DNA from: Opitutus sp.
Lineage (GTDB): Bacteria > Verrucomicrobiota > Verrucomicrobiia > Opitutales > Opitutaceae
Assembly: GCA_024707325.1 (NCBI GenBank)
Contig: JANPZY010000001.1
Coordinates: forward strand, 806,001-870,000
Length of the DNA: 64,000 nucleotides
Direction: 5' to 3'
The notes below the pieces were generated by a model. It did no database searches, had not been told where the DNA came from, and saw only the letters and a program-made list of their open reading frames with translations. This document shows positions 8,935 to 16,817 of this stretch, one piece after another (the stretch's first letter is position 1; each line of letters starts with the position of its first letter). Made by a program: the position numbers and the translations under genes.

Positions 8935-9609
8935 TCATTGTTCCCACGGAAAGGCGAACCGCTTCACGTCAAAGAGTCCGCGCTTGCGCGGCTTTTGCGC
9001 GAAGCCCCAACCATTGTTTTCGAGTCGCGTGCGGTAGCCGACGCGGTCGCCGAGGATCTCGAAGGCGAGGCGCACGTCGTTGGCTTGCCGCTCCTCGGCA
9101 TCGTAGGGCGGCAGCGTTCGTTTGCGGTCGAACGCATCGGCGATCGTCCAATCGGGACCGTCGCAAACGATCCATCCGCCGGGCTTCAGCAACGCATCCA
9201 CGAGCACAAAATCCAAACCAGTGACGTCCCTCGTGTAGCGACCGTCGAAATAACAAACGTCGAACCGCGTGCCGCGTCCGTCCTGGATCATTTTGCACAG
9301 TTCCCACGTGGGTGAGCGCGGCGCGAAGATCGGCGTCACCCGATGCGTGAGGCCGACGCGGGCGAGCGTTTCGGAAATGCTCGGCTCAAGCGTCCGCACG
9401 TTCACGCGATCGATGGTCGTGAGATGCCCGCGTCCTTGGTCCTCGAGGATCGCAGCGATGTAGGCACTGCTCTTGCCGTGGAGAAATCCGATCTCGAGCA
9501 GCTCCACCGCGCCGTGCTCCAGGACAAAGCTGCACAGCTCCCGCGCCCGATCCTCCCGCATCCCCGGCAGGCTGCCCAGCGTCGCGGTCACCTCGTCGAA
9601 TTTCGTCAT
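8935..9609 (-). CDS. class I SAM-dependent methyltransferase (Methyltransf_24-like)
   Basis: A 224-aa cytoplasmic protein starting at 9609 (MTKFDEVT). The same frame is open to 9828, but the upstream part crosses the tmRNA terminator and 3' end, so the longer form is rejected. Motif I reads LLEIGFLHGKSSAYIAAIL, and later GLDFVLVDALLKPGGWIVCDGPDW matches the post-motif region of this family. The substrate is unknown. Related enzymes methylate sugars, lipids or polyphenols. No operon partner is obvious. Confidence 0.72.
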   Translation of the reverse strand: MTKFDEVTATLGSLPGMREDRARELCSFVLEHGAVELLEIGFLHGKSSAYIAAILEDQGRGHLTTIDRVNVRTLEPSISETLARVGLTHRVTPIFAPRSPTWELCKMIQDGRGTRFDVCYFDGRYTRDVTGLDFVLVDALLKPGGWIVCDGPDWTIADAFDRKRTLPPYDAEERQANDVRLAFEILGDRVGYRTRLENNGWGFAQKPRKRGLFDVKRFAFPWEQ

Positions 9610-9740
9610 GGAGCGGCCCAAAGCTAAAGTATGTGGCTGGAAACGAGGGCGAGCGTGACGTGCGCCCTTAAGTGCGTGTTCGCAATCACATTGCAATTGC
9701 TCAGGCCTCACAACTCTCGATGTCGCCGATTCGCACGTAT

Positions 9741-9776
9741 GACAAAACGCCCGGCTGCGCGTGCGCACAGCCGGGC
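9741..9776 (-). terminator. Rho-independent terminator of ssrA
   Basis: A perfect 9-bp stem (9749-9757 with 9768-9776) is followed on the minus strand by GTTTTGTC. It lies immediately 3' of the tmRNA on the same strand. Confidence 0.8.
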
Positions 9777-9781
9777 GAAGA

Positions 9782-10137
9782 TGGTGGAGGTGGCGGGAAT
9801 TGAACCCGCGTGCCCCTGACCTTTGCACACCGCGTCTACCATGTTTAGTGCGATCTTAGTTTCACCGATGCCAAGCGACCACACGTGCTAAGACATCGGC
9901 TATTCCCCAGATGAAGATACAGCGCGCAGTCCGCGGACCGCGCTACGCGCTATGCCTGCTGTCGACGTTAGTCACGGCTAGCAGGTGTCGCCGGACCAAC
10001 GAGGCGGCTATATTAAGCCGCCATGGGCATTTCTTCGTAGGTGCCTCTTATTGGTTCGAAGGGGGATTTACGAGTGACCCTCGACACTCGACAGGCAGCG
10101 GCGCACTCCAACCAAGGGTAGAATCCAGAACACCCCC
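9782..10137 (-). ncRNA. ssrA: tmRNA (trans-translation RNA)
   Basis: The 3' end (9782-9820) has a tRNA-like T arm (stem GCGGG/CCCGC around TTCAATT), a 7-nt acceptor strand CACCTCC and an encoded ACCA. The 5' end at 10131-10137 reads GGGGGTG, which pairs with it (one G-U wobble), followed by TTCTGGATTC as in other tmRNAs. The length is 356 nt. The tag frame on the minus strand runs from 10045 to 10013 and would encode GTYEEMPMAA and a TAA stop. The stop lies in the loop of a GGCGGCT/AGCCGCC hairpin, like helix 5 of known tmRNAs. The resume codon (GGC, Gly) is inferred. Product: rescue of stalled ribosomes with SmpB. Confidence 0.93.
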
Positions 10138-10238
10138 GAAAAGGGATAAACGAATTCGACTGGGTGCGACCCAATCAAAGAACGGACCGACCACTGTGCG
10201 CGCTCTCCGCGCCGTTGCAAGCGTCATGCCCCGCCCGC

Positions 10239-10502
10239 GCCGCAACGTGCTGCGACTCAAACCGCACCGAGGCTCGAGTCATGCCGCACTGTGGCGCGAC
10301 CCGATCCGCACCTTGTCGCGACCATGGACGCAACGTGGCTCGACCGTGTCCGCACTTGGTTCCGAGAAGGTGCGCACTCGCGTGGGACCATGTGCGCACA
10401 CGGTCGCAAGGCGGTGCGCACCGAGTCCCGACCGTGTTCAGACCTGGTCTCGACCGTGTCCGCACCTTGTCGCGACACGGTGCGGACATCGTCACGACCT
10501 AG
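10239..10502. repeat. 11-bp phased repeat array, 24 units without indel
   Basis: From 10239 the sequence divides into 24 consecutive 11-mers. Position 6 is A in all 24, and positions 3-5 alternate so that units end ..CGCA or ..CGA, giving a 22-bp higher-order period (e.g. TCCGCACCTTG then TCGCGACCATG). It lies between ssrA and the glucoamylase-like gene. The several open frames crossing it on both strands come from its lack of stop triplets and are not genes. Confidence 0.9.
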
Positions 10503-10522
10503 ACCGCGATTGCACGCTCTTC

Positions 10523-10558
10523 AGCCCGGCGGGGACGCCGGGCTCCACCTTGCTCAGG
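10523..10558. repeat. hairpin module with conserved GGCTCCACC tail
   Basis: AGCCCGGCG (10523-10531) pairs with CGCCGGGCT (10536-10544) and is followed by CCACCTTGC. Related modules occur at 24446 and 43845, next to repeat arrays. It has no T tract on either side. Confidence 0.55.
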
Positions 10559-10559
10559 T

Positions 10560-10618
10560 CGTTTCCGCGGTTCCGCCCTTCCGCGTTTCCGCGATTTTTC
10601 CTCTGCTTCCGTGTCTCT
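10560..10618. repeat. TTCCG-type short repeat run
   Basis: A run of TTTCCGCGG, TTCCGC, TTCCGCG, TTTCCGCG and CTTCCGTG words. The same vocabulary, or its complement ACGGAAGCACGGAA, recurs at 19385, 32211, 43964, 45685, 45940 and 52036. It abuts the stop of the glucoamylase-like gene. No coding potential. Confidence 0.6.
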
Positions 10619-12812
10619 TCACTGATCGGAGTCCGGCTCGAAACCGATGGCGTCGAGCGCGGGTTGGATCTCCGCGTTCGCCATGAACAGTTTCCACAAC
10701 AGACCGGTGCGGTGGTTTTCGATCATCACGGTGATCGGCGCCTGGTTCAGCGCCATGTAAACCATGTCAAACCAGTTCTGCGTCTGGTTGAAGCCGTCGT
10801 AGAAGCCGTAAGGGCCCCAGACCTGCGGGCCGAGGTCGCGATAAAAATGCTTCAGCGCGGCCATCGATTCCTCCGGCGTGTAGGGCATCGAGGCGAGCGA
10901 CGCCATGACGTTGATCGTGCCGTTGTCGTCGCGCGGATTGGGGCGTCCACCGCCGGTGTTGATGCCCGCCGAGAGTCCCCACGTGTCGGGTCCGTAGCCG
11001 ACGTAGTTGCGCGGATTTTCGATGCAGTAGGCACGATTGATGAGCGCGATCGCGCGGTTGTTTTTGAAATAGTTGGTGAAGCGGTCGCGTTTCCCGCGCG
11101 GGTCGAAACCCATGAAGGAAAAATGCGTGAAGAACAGATCCGCGCCGGTGCCGACGCCGACGTCGAGTTTGTGTCCGTAGAAGGTCTGACCGTTCACGTA
11201 GCGCTCGCCGACGGTCGTGCGTCCCCAACCGCGACGATACGCGATGTGGCGCGGCGAGGTGCCGGCCCAGCCTGAGTAATAAAGTTCCGCAGGCACGGCG
11301 TGCGTGGGCGACGCGATCGCGAGCAGGTAAACGATCAGCGTCTCGTTCCAACCGATGAGCGGGTGGTTGATGTGAAAGCCGTATTCGCGCGACCAGTGCC
11401 AGTAGAGCACATCGCTGTCGGGAGTCTTTCGATACCACGTCCACTCCACGTCGCGCCACAGCCGCGTGATCGTCTCGCGCAGCTCGCGTTCGGTGGCGTC
11501 GTCGCGATCGAAATACTGCCGCACCGCGAGCAGGCCCTGGATCATGAACGCGGTTTCGACGAGATCGCCGCCGTTGTCGTATTTGCCGAAAAACGGGATC
11601 GCGCGGCCGGTCTCGCCGTGGAGGAAGTGCGGCCACACGCCGTGGAAGCGATCGGCTTTTTTCGAGATAGCGCACGATCTTCAGCAGGCGCTCGGCGATC
11701 GCTTCGCGCGACTCGAACTTTCGCTCGGCGGCGACGATCATCGCCATCACGCCAAAACCATTTCCACCGAGCGCGATGAGGTTGCGGTCACCGGGAAGAA
11801 TTTCCGCCGACATGCCGGCGACGGGGTGCGCGGCGTCCCAGTAATACCGGAAGCACGCCTCCTGCACCATCGTGAGAAGTTCGTCGTCGGTGAATTCGCG
11901 GGTGCTCGCCTGCGCCGCGCCGGAAAGCGGCGACTCGTTGCCCGCGACATCGAGCGCGGTGACCTTGTAATGCGTGGTGCGGCCGGGCTTGCCGTGGAAA
12001 TCGACGTAGCCGTGATAGCCGACCTGCTGCGTGCCGATGGGTTCGAACTCGCGGCCGTCGTCGGAGCGGTAGACGCGATACATCAACACATCGCCGGCGT
12101 CGCGCGGCGGCTCCCATTTCACATCCACATGGCGCTCGAACCCGCGGGCGGTCACACGCTCGGGTGCGGAGGGCGGCGCGCGATCGTCGCGCAGCAGCGG
12201 GCGAATCTGGAAATCGTCCACGTAGAGCGTGTGCTCTTCGTTGTCGTCGAGCCCCTGCATGAACGAGATCGCGGCGAGGTTCGCGACGTTGAACCGCGGA
12301 TCGTCGGTGCCGCGGTAAACGTCGCCCTTGAATTTCTCGAACGGCACGACGATCTGCACCCACTGACCCGCAGGCAGCACCGCGTCGCCCTCGACGAGCG
12401 TCACCGCCGGCGTGCCGAACTGCGCGCGATCGAGCAGGTAAACGCGCGGCGAGTTGTCGGTGTTGAGCTCCTGGTCGGAATAAACCCAGAACGTGAGCGC
12501 CTCCCCCTCGAAGTGAAACGGCCGCGCGTAGCGCTGCGGCACCTCGAGCGTCATGCGCCAGTCGCCGCCGGGCGCGGAGCGCCACGAGAGACGGAGCGCG
12601 TTGGGCGGACTGACGGAATGGCGCGTCTCGACGGGAAACTTGCCCTGCCAGGTCTCGAGTTTACTCGGTGCGACGACAAAGCTGTTGCTGGCATCGTAGC
12701 CGTGCTCGGGAACGCTGTTGGCGAAAACGACATGACGGTCGTAGAGCGACTGCGCGCGTGCCGCCACGACCGCGGCGACGAGGGCGAGGGCGAACAAGGA
12801 GAGAACTTTCAT
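10619..12812 (-). CDS. GH144-type glucoamylase-like hydrolase, frameshifted in this sequence
   Basis: Reading through one frameshift gives about 730 aa. The start at 12812 yields the signal peptide [21 protein letters not shown]. Residues about 30-230 form a carbohydrate-binding-like beta-sandwich; about 240-330 a fibronectin type III domain ([23 protein letters not shown]); the C-terminal 400 aa the glucoamylase-like catalytic fold ([54 protein letters not shown]). The family acts on beta-1,2-glucans or related glucans. The two frames meet at a run of six T (11657-11662 on the plus strand). Deleting one base restores [13 protein letters not shown], so a sequencing error is likelier than decay. 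Flanked by TonB receptors and other sugar genes. Confidence 0.85.
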
Positions 12813-12872
12813 GCGCAGCGCGGAGGTTCGCTGTATCCAGTTTTCGGTGACGGACAGCACTTCTCCCCTTTC

Positions 12873-12968
12873 TGTCATTCTGAGCGCAGCGAAGAATCCA
12901 GTTTGCGCTTCGAAGCCGGTCCTGGCGGCGACACTCCAGCTGGATTCTTCGCTTCGCTCAGAATGACA
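12873..12968. repeat. dispersed inverted repeat, copy 1
   Basis: Left arm TGTCATTCTGAGCGCAGCGA... (12873-12900) and right arm ...CGCTTCGCTCAGAATGACA (12941-12968) are inverted copies of about 28 bp around a 40-bp centre. The same arms recur at 19256, 24650, 36091, 45787 and 57794. Such elements are common in intergenic DNA of many bacteria and produce spurious SERSEES-type peptides. No transposase is present. Confidence 0.8.
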
Positions 12969-12987
12969 AACGGGAGAAAACGGGAGG

Positions 12988-13022
12988 GACAAAAAGCAGC
13001 GCGGCCTCGGGGACCGCGCTGC
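12988..13022 (-). terminator. Rho-independent terminator of the second TonB receptor gene
   Basis: GCAGCGCGG (12996-13004) pairs with CCGCGCTGC (13014-13022). On the minus strand the hairpin is followed by TTTTTGTC. It lies 12 bp after the receptor stop codon. Confidence 0.85.
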
Positions 13023-13034
13023 GGGAAGTTCCGT

Positions 13035-15959
13035 TTAGAACGTGAAGCGGGCGGTGAACTTAAACGTCCGCGGGGTCTGGTAATAGTAGGCGTTGCGGAT
13101 GTGGCGGCCCTCCCGGTCGGTGTAGTCGTTGTGGTAATCGATCACGAGCGGGTCGTCGTAGTCGAAGATGTTGTCCACATTCAGCGCGAAGCGGGCCTTC
13201 ACGCGGCCAAAGTCCGTCTCGTAGGCGAGCACCGCGGAAAAACTGCGGACCGACGAGCCGTAATACTCCTCGCCGCCGTAGGAACCCGCGTAGGGTTTGC
13301 CGGTGAAGTTGCCGCCGACGCCGATGGAGTAGCCTTGGAGGGCATCGTTATCGAACGAGTAGTTCGCGAAGAAGCTCGCGGTGTAGTCCACGGCTTTCCG
13401 CTGCGGCACGCCGGCCACGGACTGAGCGAGGGTATCCTGCACGCGGGAGATCTCGTTGCGCAGGTCGCTGGCCTGGGTCGGATCCTCGGTCTGCGCGAGC
13501 TGGGCGTTCCACGTGTCGAGATTCGCAGCGACGTGTTCGCGCGACATCGGATAGAAATCCACGATCTCCGTCTCGGGCAGCGCATAGCTCGCCTGCAGTC
13601 GCAGGTTCGGGAACGGGTTGGCGGTGATCTCGAATTCGTAGCCTTCCGCGTCCATCGCCGTCGTATCCGAATAAGCGATACCGCCGAAACCTTCGTCCTG
13701 CGGGGCGCCGCGGGCGATGTTGTATTTCTGCCATACGCCGCGGATGCCGACTGGATTTTCCACGTTGCGGTTCTGCGACTTCGACTCGTAGCGGCTCAGG
13801 CTCGCATAGTAACGACCATCAGGCGTGGAGATACGGATGCCGTAGTCATAGCCTTCGTTCTGCTCGGGGCCGGGACGAACGCCGTTGAGATACGGCTGCG
13901 AACCGGCGTTGGGCGGCAGAATATTTTCCGAGTAGTTGGCGAACACGCCGAACCAGCCGAAGTAGTAAACGGCGCCGGCCGTATAGGTGGTGCCGTTATC
14001 GCTCTCGCTCACGGCCTGATCGGTGAAGTTGGGACCGCGGCGGTAGCTGATGAGATCCTCGTCGTAGCGATCGTGACGCACACCGAGAACGATGCTGAGC
14101 GCGTCATTGAAGAGACGGGAATTCGAGAACAGCGCGTAGCTGGTGAGATCGAACTTGTCGTCGAAATCGAACCAGTAGCCCTGCGCCGGCGCGTAGGCCA
14201 CGCTGTAGCCGTTTACGCCGTCGGGAATATCGGTGAAGGAGTTGGGCTGATCGAGATAGATGCGGCCCCACACCATGTTGTCGGCCCACTCGTTGATCTC
14301 CCACGTGCCATTGGTGATCTGCGCGAGATACTGGCGCGCCGACGTCTTGGTGCGACGTTGCGAGGCGGACGCGGCGAGAAGTTGGTTGAAGCGCGCGCCG
14401 AAGAGCTGGCCATCGAACTTGTAGTTCAACTGCGCGCGAATCTCATCCACCGAGCGCTGCTGTTCCTGACGGGAGAGAAAGAAATCGGCGAAGGGTTTGC
14501 CGTAGTTCGGATTCGCCGTGCCGTCGGGGAGCTGACGATTGATGTCGATGGAAGCGCCACCGGTGCCCTCGTAGTCTTTGGATGTCGTCTCCGTGTCGTA
14601 GGTGAAGAACGCGACCTGAAGATCGAGGTGCTCGTTGAAGCTGTGATCAAAGAAGAGCGTGAGGTTCTCGTAATCGTTGGTGCCGCGACCGGAGCCGTAG
14701 GTCCACTCACGACTCGGACGAACCGGGATATTGGCGGTCGACGAGTATTCCGTCTCCCACGGCAGTTTGATCTCGTCGGGATACCAGCCTTCGTGCGGCG
14801 CCCAGAGGAGCGATTGGCCGGGATCGAGCAACGCACTCGTCGTCGCGTAGCCGCCACGATACGTGCGAATCGTCTGCCCGGGATTGTTGGGATCATCCTC
14901 CATCGCCCACGGAGCCCACAGCATCAGCCGCTGATTGCCGGAGAGCGACGGAACGAAAACCGGATACGCATCGAGGCCCGTGCCCCATGCACCCGGCACC
15001 GACATCTCGACGGTGCGCGCGCCCCCGGTCGGAAGCGCGTTCCACGTGTCGGACGCGGTCGTGCCATCCCAACCGGAGATTTTGTCACCGATGGTGGACG
15101 AGATGAGCGTGTATTTCGAACGGTAGCCTTCGATCTCGAGACGCAGACTCGTGCGATCGCTCAGCTTGTAGAGCGCGGCGATGTCGATCGCGCGCTTGGT
15201 GCCTTCGTCGCCGTCGCGCCAGCCGCGCACGGTGTCATGCAGCGCGTTGACGCGGATCGCGAGCCGATCGGTCGCGGCCAGATTGTAATCGAGCTCGAAG
15301 CGCAGTCCGCCGTTGGAGTCGACGGTGACCGCCGGGCTGATGAACGTGTCGTCGAGCCGCGGCACTTTCGTGTAGGTGGACAACGTGCCGCCCACGGTGC
15401 CGAGACCGAAGAGAATGCCATTGGGACCGCGCGTGAACTCGACGCGCTCGATGTTATACGCATCGGAGTTTTCGAAGAACGTGAAATAGTTTCGCGTGGG
15501 GCCCGCGCCGCCTTGCTGGCCGGAGCCGACGCCGCGGAAACTGAACGCCCACGGGTGAAACGCCTGACCGCCGAAACCGCGGCCCGCGAGCGGATCCTCG
15601 GGCAGCACGTTCGGCGACCAGCGCAGCGCCTCGCGGACGTCCTGAATGTTGAGATCATCCAGAAACGTGCGCGTCAGCGACGACATCGCCGCGGGTGTGA
15701 GTTTGATCGGAGTGTTGGTGCGACCGCCCGAGAGCGAGTCCACCGCGATGTATCCAGTATCTCGTGACACATCGACCGTGAACGCACTGAGCGTCACGAT
15801 GTCAGAGCTGGGCGGAGTGATATCACCCGGATCGGGCGTGGGAGAGGCCGGAGATTCCTCCGCCGGAGCGGCGGGCGTTTCCTGCGCGAACGCCGGAACA
15901 ACGAGGCTGGCGCCAAGCGCGCCGAATACGACAACACGCAAAGCCAGGGGAGCTTTCAT
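13035..15959 (-). CDS. TonB-dependent outer-membrane receptor
   Basis: A 974-aa outer-membrane importer. The start at 15959 gives a signal peptide (APLALRVVVFGALGASLVVPAFA, cut before QETPAAP); the open frame extends 69 codons further without signal-peptide character. A Pro/Glu-rich linker, then VTLSAFTV, precedes the plug domain (about 70-235, with FTRGPNGILFGLGTVGGT). The beta-barrel ends in FKFTARFTF. The family is the same as at 55-3750 but shorter and only distantly similar. It lies next to the glucoamylase-like gene in the same orientation, suggesting uptake of the oligosaccharides released by that enzyme. This is inference. Confidence 0.92.
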   Translation of the reverse strand: MKAPLALRVVVFGALGASLVVPAFAQETPAAPAEESPASPTPDPGDITPPSSDIVTLSAFTVDVSRDTGYIAVDSLSGGRTNTPIKLTPAAMSSLTRTFLDDLNIQDVREALRWSPNVLPEDPLAGRGFGGQAFHPWAFSFRGVGSGQQGGAGPTRNYFTFFENSDAYNIERVEFTRGPNGILFGLGTVGGTLSTYTKVPRLDDTFISPAVTVDSNGGLRFELDYNLAATDRLAIRVNALHDTVRGWRDGDEGTKRAIDIAALYKLSDRTSLRLEIEGYRSKYTLISSTIGDKISGWDGTTASDTWNALPTGGARTVEMSVPGAWGTGLDAYPVFVPSLSGNQRLMLWAPWAMEDDPNNPGQTIRTYRGGYATTSALLDPGQSLLWAPHEGWYPDEIKLPWETEYSSTANIPVRPSREWTYGSGRGTNDYENLTLFFDHSFNEHLDLQVAFFTYDTETTSKDYEGTGGASIDINRQLPDGTANPNYGKPFADFFLSRQEQQRSVDEIRAQLNYKFDGQLFGARFNQLLAASASQRRTKTSARQYLAQITNGTWEINEWADNMVWGRIYLDQPNSFTDIPDGVNGYSVAYAPAQGYWFDFDDKFDLTSYALFSNSRLFNDALSIVLGVRHDRYDEDLISYRRGPNFTDQAVSESDNGTTYTAGAVYYFGWFGVFANYSENILPPNAGSQPYLNGVRPGPEQNEGYDYGIRISTPDGRYYASLSRYESKSQNRNVENPVGIRGVWQKYNIARGAPQDEGFGGIAYSDTTAMDAEGYEFEITANPFPNLRLQASYALPETEIVDFYPMSREHVAANLDTWNAQLAQTEDPTQASDLRNEISRVQDTLAQSVAGVPQRKAVDYTASFFANYSFDNDALQGYSIGVGGNFTGKPYAGSYGGEEYYGSSVRSFSAVLAYETDFGRVKARFALNVDNIFDYDDPLVIDYHNDYTDREGRHIRNAYYYQTPRTFKFTARFTF

Positions 15960-16210
15960 GGGGTGGTGTGGGTGGGTGTTTAGGGTGTGAGCACCGCGTC
16001 GCCTGTTTTGCGACGTGCAGCGCGGCGCACGTGGTTCTTGGCCCGCACTTTCGCCCGCTTTGTGTCTTCCGCCCAGACGGAGAACGTCCCCACCCTCACT
16101 ACCGGACGGCGCCTGACGCGGCTCGGCGGAGACCTGAGCGCGCGCCGCCGCTCCTCCCCATTTCACCGGAGGAACTTCACGTTCAGAACCGCCGGCTCAC
16201 GCGCCGCGAC

Positions 16211-16702
16211 TCACCACTTCCGCGCGGCGTCCTCGACCATCTGCTGCAACATCTCGAAGCGAACCTCGCCGTAGTTGAGCGCGTAACGCTGCTTGCCCGC
16301 GCGAAACACCCACGTGGTCGGCACCCAGATCACCGGCAGATCGAGCATGCGCTCCAGTTTTTCGCCGGCTTTGCTGCTCGAGATCGGATGATTCAACGCG
16401 ACGAAGTTCGGCTGCCCGCCGAGCTGCGCATCGCGCAGGCGCGGCTCCGGATCCATGCCGCGATGCCACACGTTCACAAAAACCACCTGCACGTCCGGAT
16501 TCTTTTCGACGAAGCGCGCCCAGCCTTCCGGCACCATCTCGCGACGGCAGTTGCCGCACCACGGCGCCCAGAAATGCACGATCGTCACCTGCTCGCTCGC
16601 GACGCGTTCGCGCAGTGAAGTTTCAAACGCCGCCGCATCGTCGGACGCACGCGCGCCGCTCACCATCGCCGCTCCGAGGACAAGCCAAAGCCAGAATTTC
16701 AT
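16211..16702 (-). CDS. thioredoxin-like protein, periplasmic
   Basis: A 163-aa exported thiol-disulfide protein. The start at 16702 gives the signal peptide MKFWLWLVLGAAMVSGARA; longer in-frame starts lack one. The redox motif WAPWCGNC (about residues 45-52) is a variant of WCxxC, and VIWVPTTWVF holds the cis-Pro region. The length fits a compact TlpA/DsbE-like domain. The role could be thiol reduction for cytochrome c maturation or envelope proteins, but no cytochrome maturation gene is adjacent. It is divergent from tex with a gap of about 115 bp. Confidence 0.8.
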   Translation of the reverse strand: MKFWLWLVLGAAMVSGARASDDAAAFETSLRERVASEQVTIVHFWAPWCGNCRREMVPEGWARFVEKNPDVQVVFVNVWHRGMDPEPRLRDAQLGGQPNFVALNHPISSSKAGEKLERMLDLPVIWVPTTWVFRAGKQRYALNYGEVRFEMLQQMVEDAARKW

Positions 16703-16817
16703 CGCGCCCGAATGAACATACTTTCGTAAAACTCGCCAGCGCGTCCGCGACATCGAAAAACCGCGGCGCTTTGCCCTTGCACGCGCCGCGCGCAACGTTG
16801 TTCTCGGCGGCTTTTCC

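Noticed and set aside
9782-9820. A tRNA gene, suggested by the T arm
   Set aside because: There is no anticodon arm next to it; the T arm and acceptor belong to the tmRNA, whose 5' half is at 10137.
9610-9828. N-terminal extension of the methyltransferase
   Set aside because: It would run through the ssrA terminator and the tmRNA 3' end; the conserved protein begins at 9609.
10239-10502. CRISPR array
   Set aside because: The period is 11 bp with no spacers, and there are no cas genes nearby.
11657-11662. Programmed frameshift in the glucoamylase-like gene
   Set aside because: The run is not in the right phase for a -1 slippery heptamer, and six other genes show the same kind of break, so error is simpler.
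11466-15767. Plus-strand open frame of about 1433 codons
   Set aside because: Antisense of the glucoamylase-like gene and the second TonB receptor, crossing the terminator and the inverted repeat between them.
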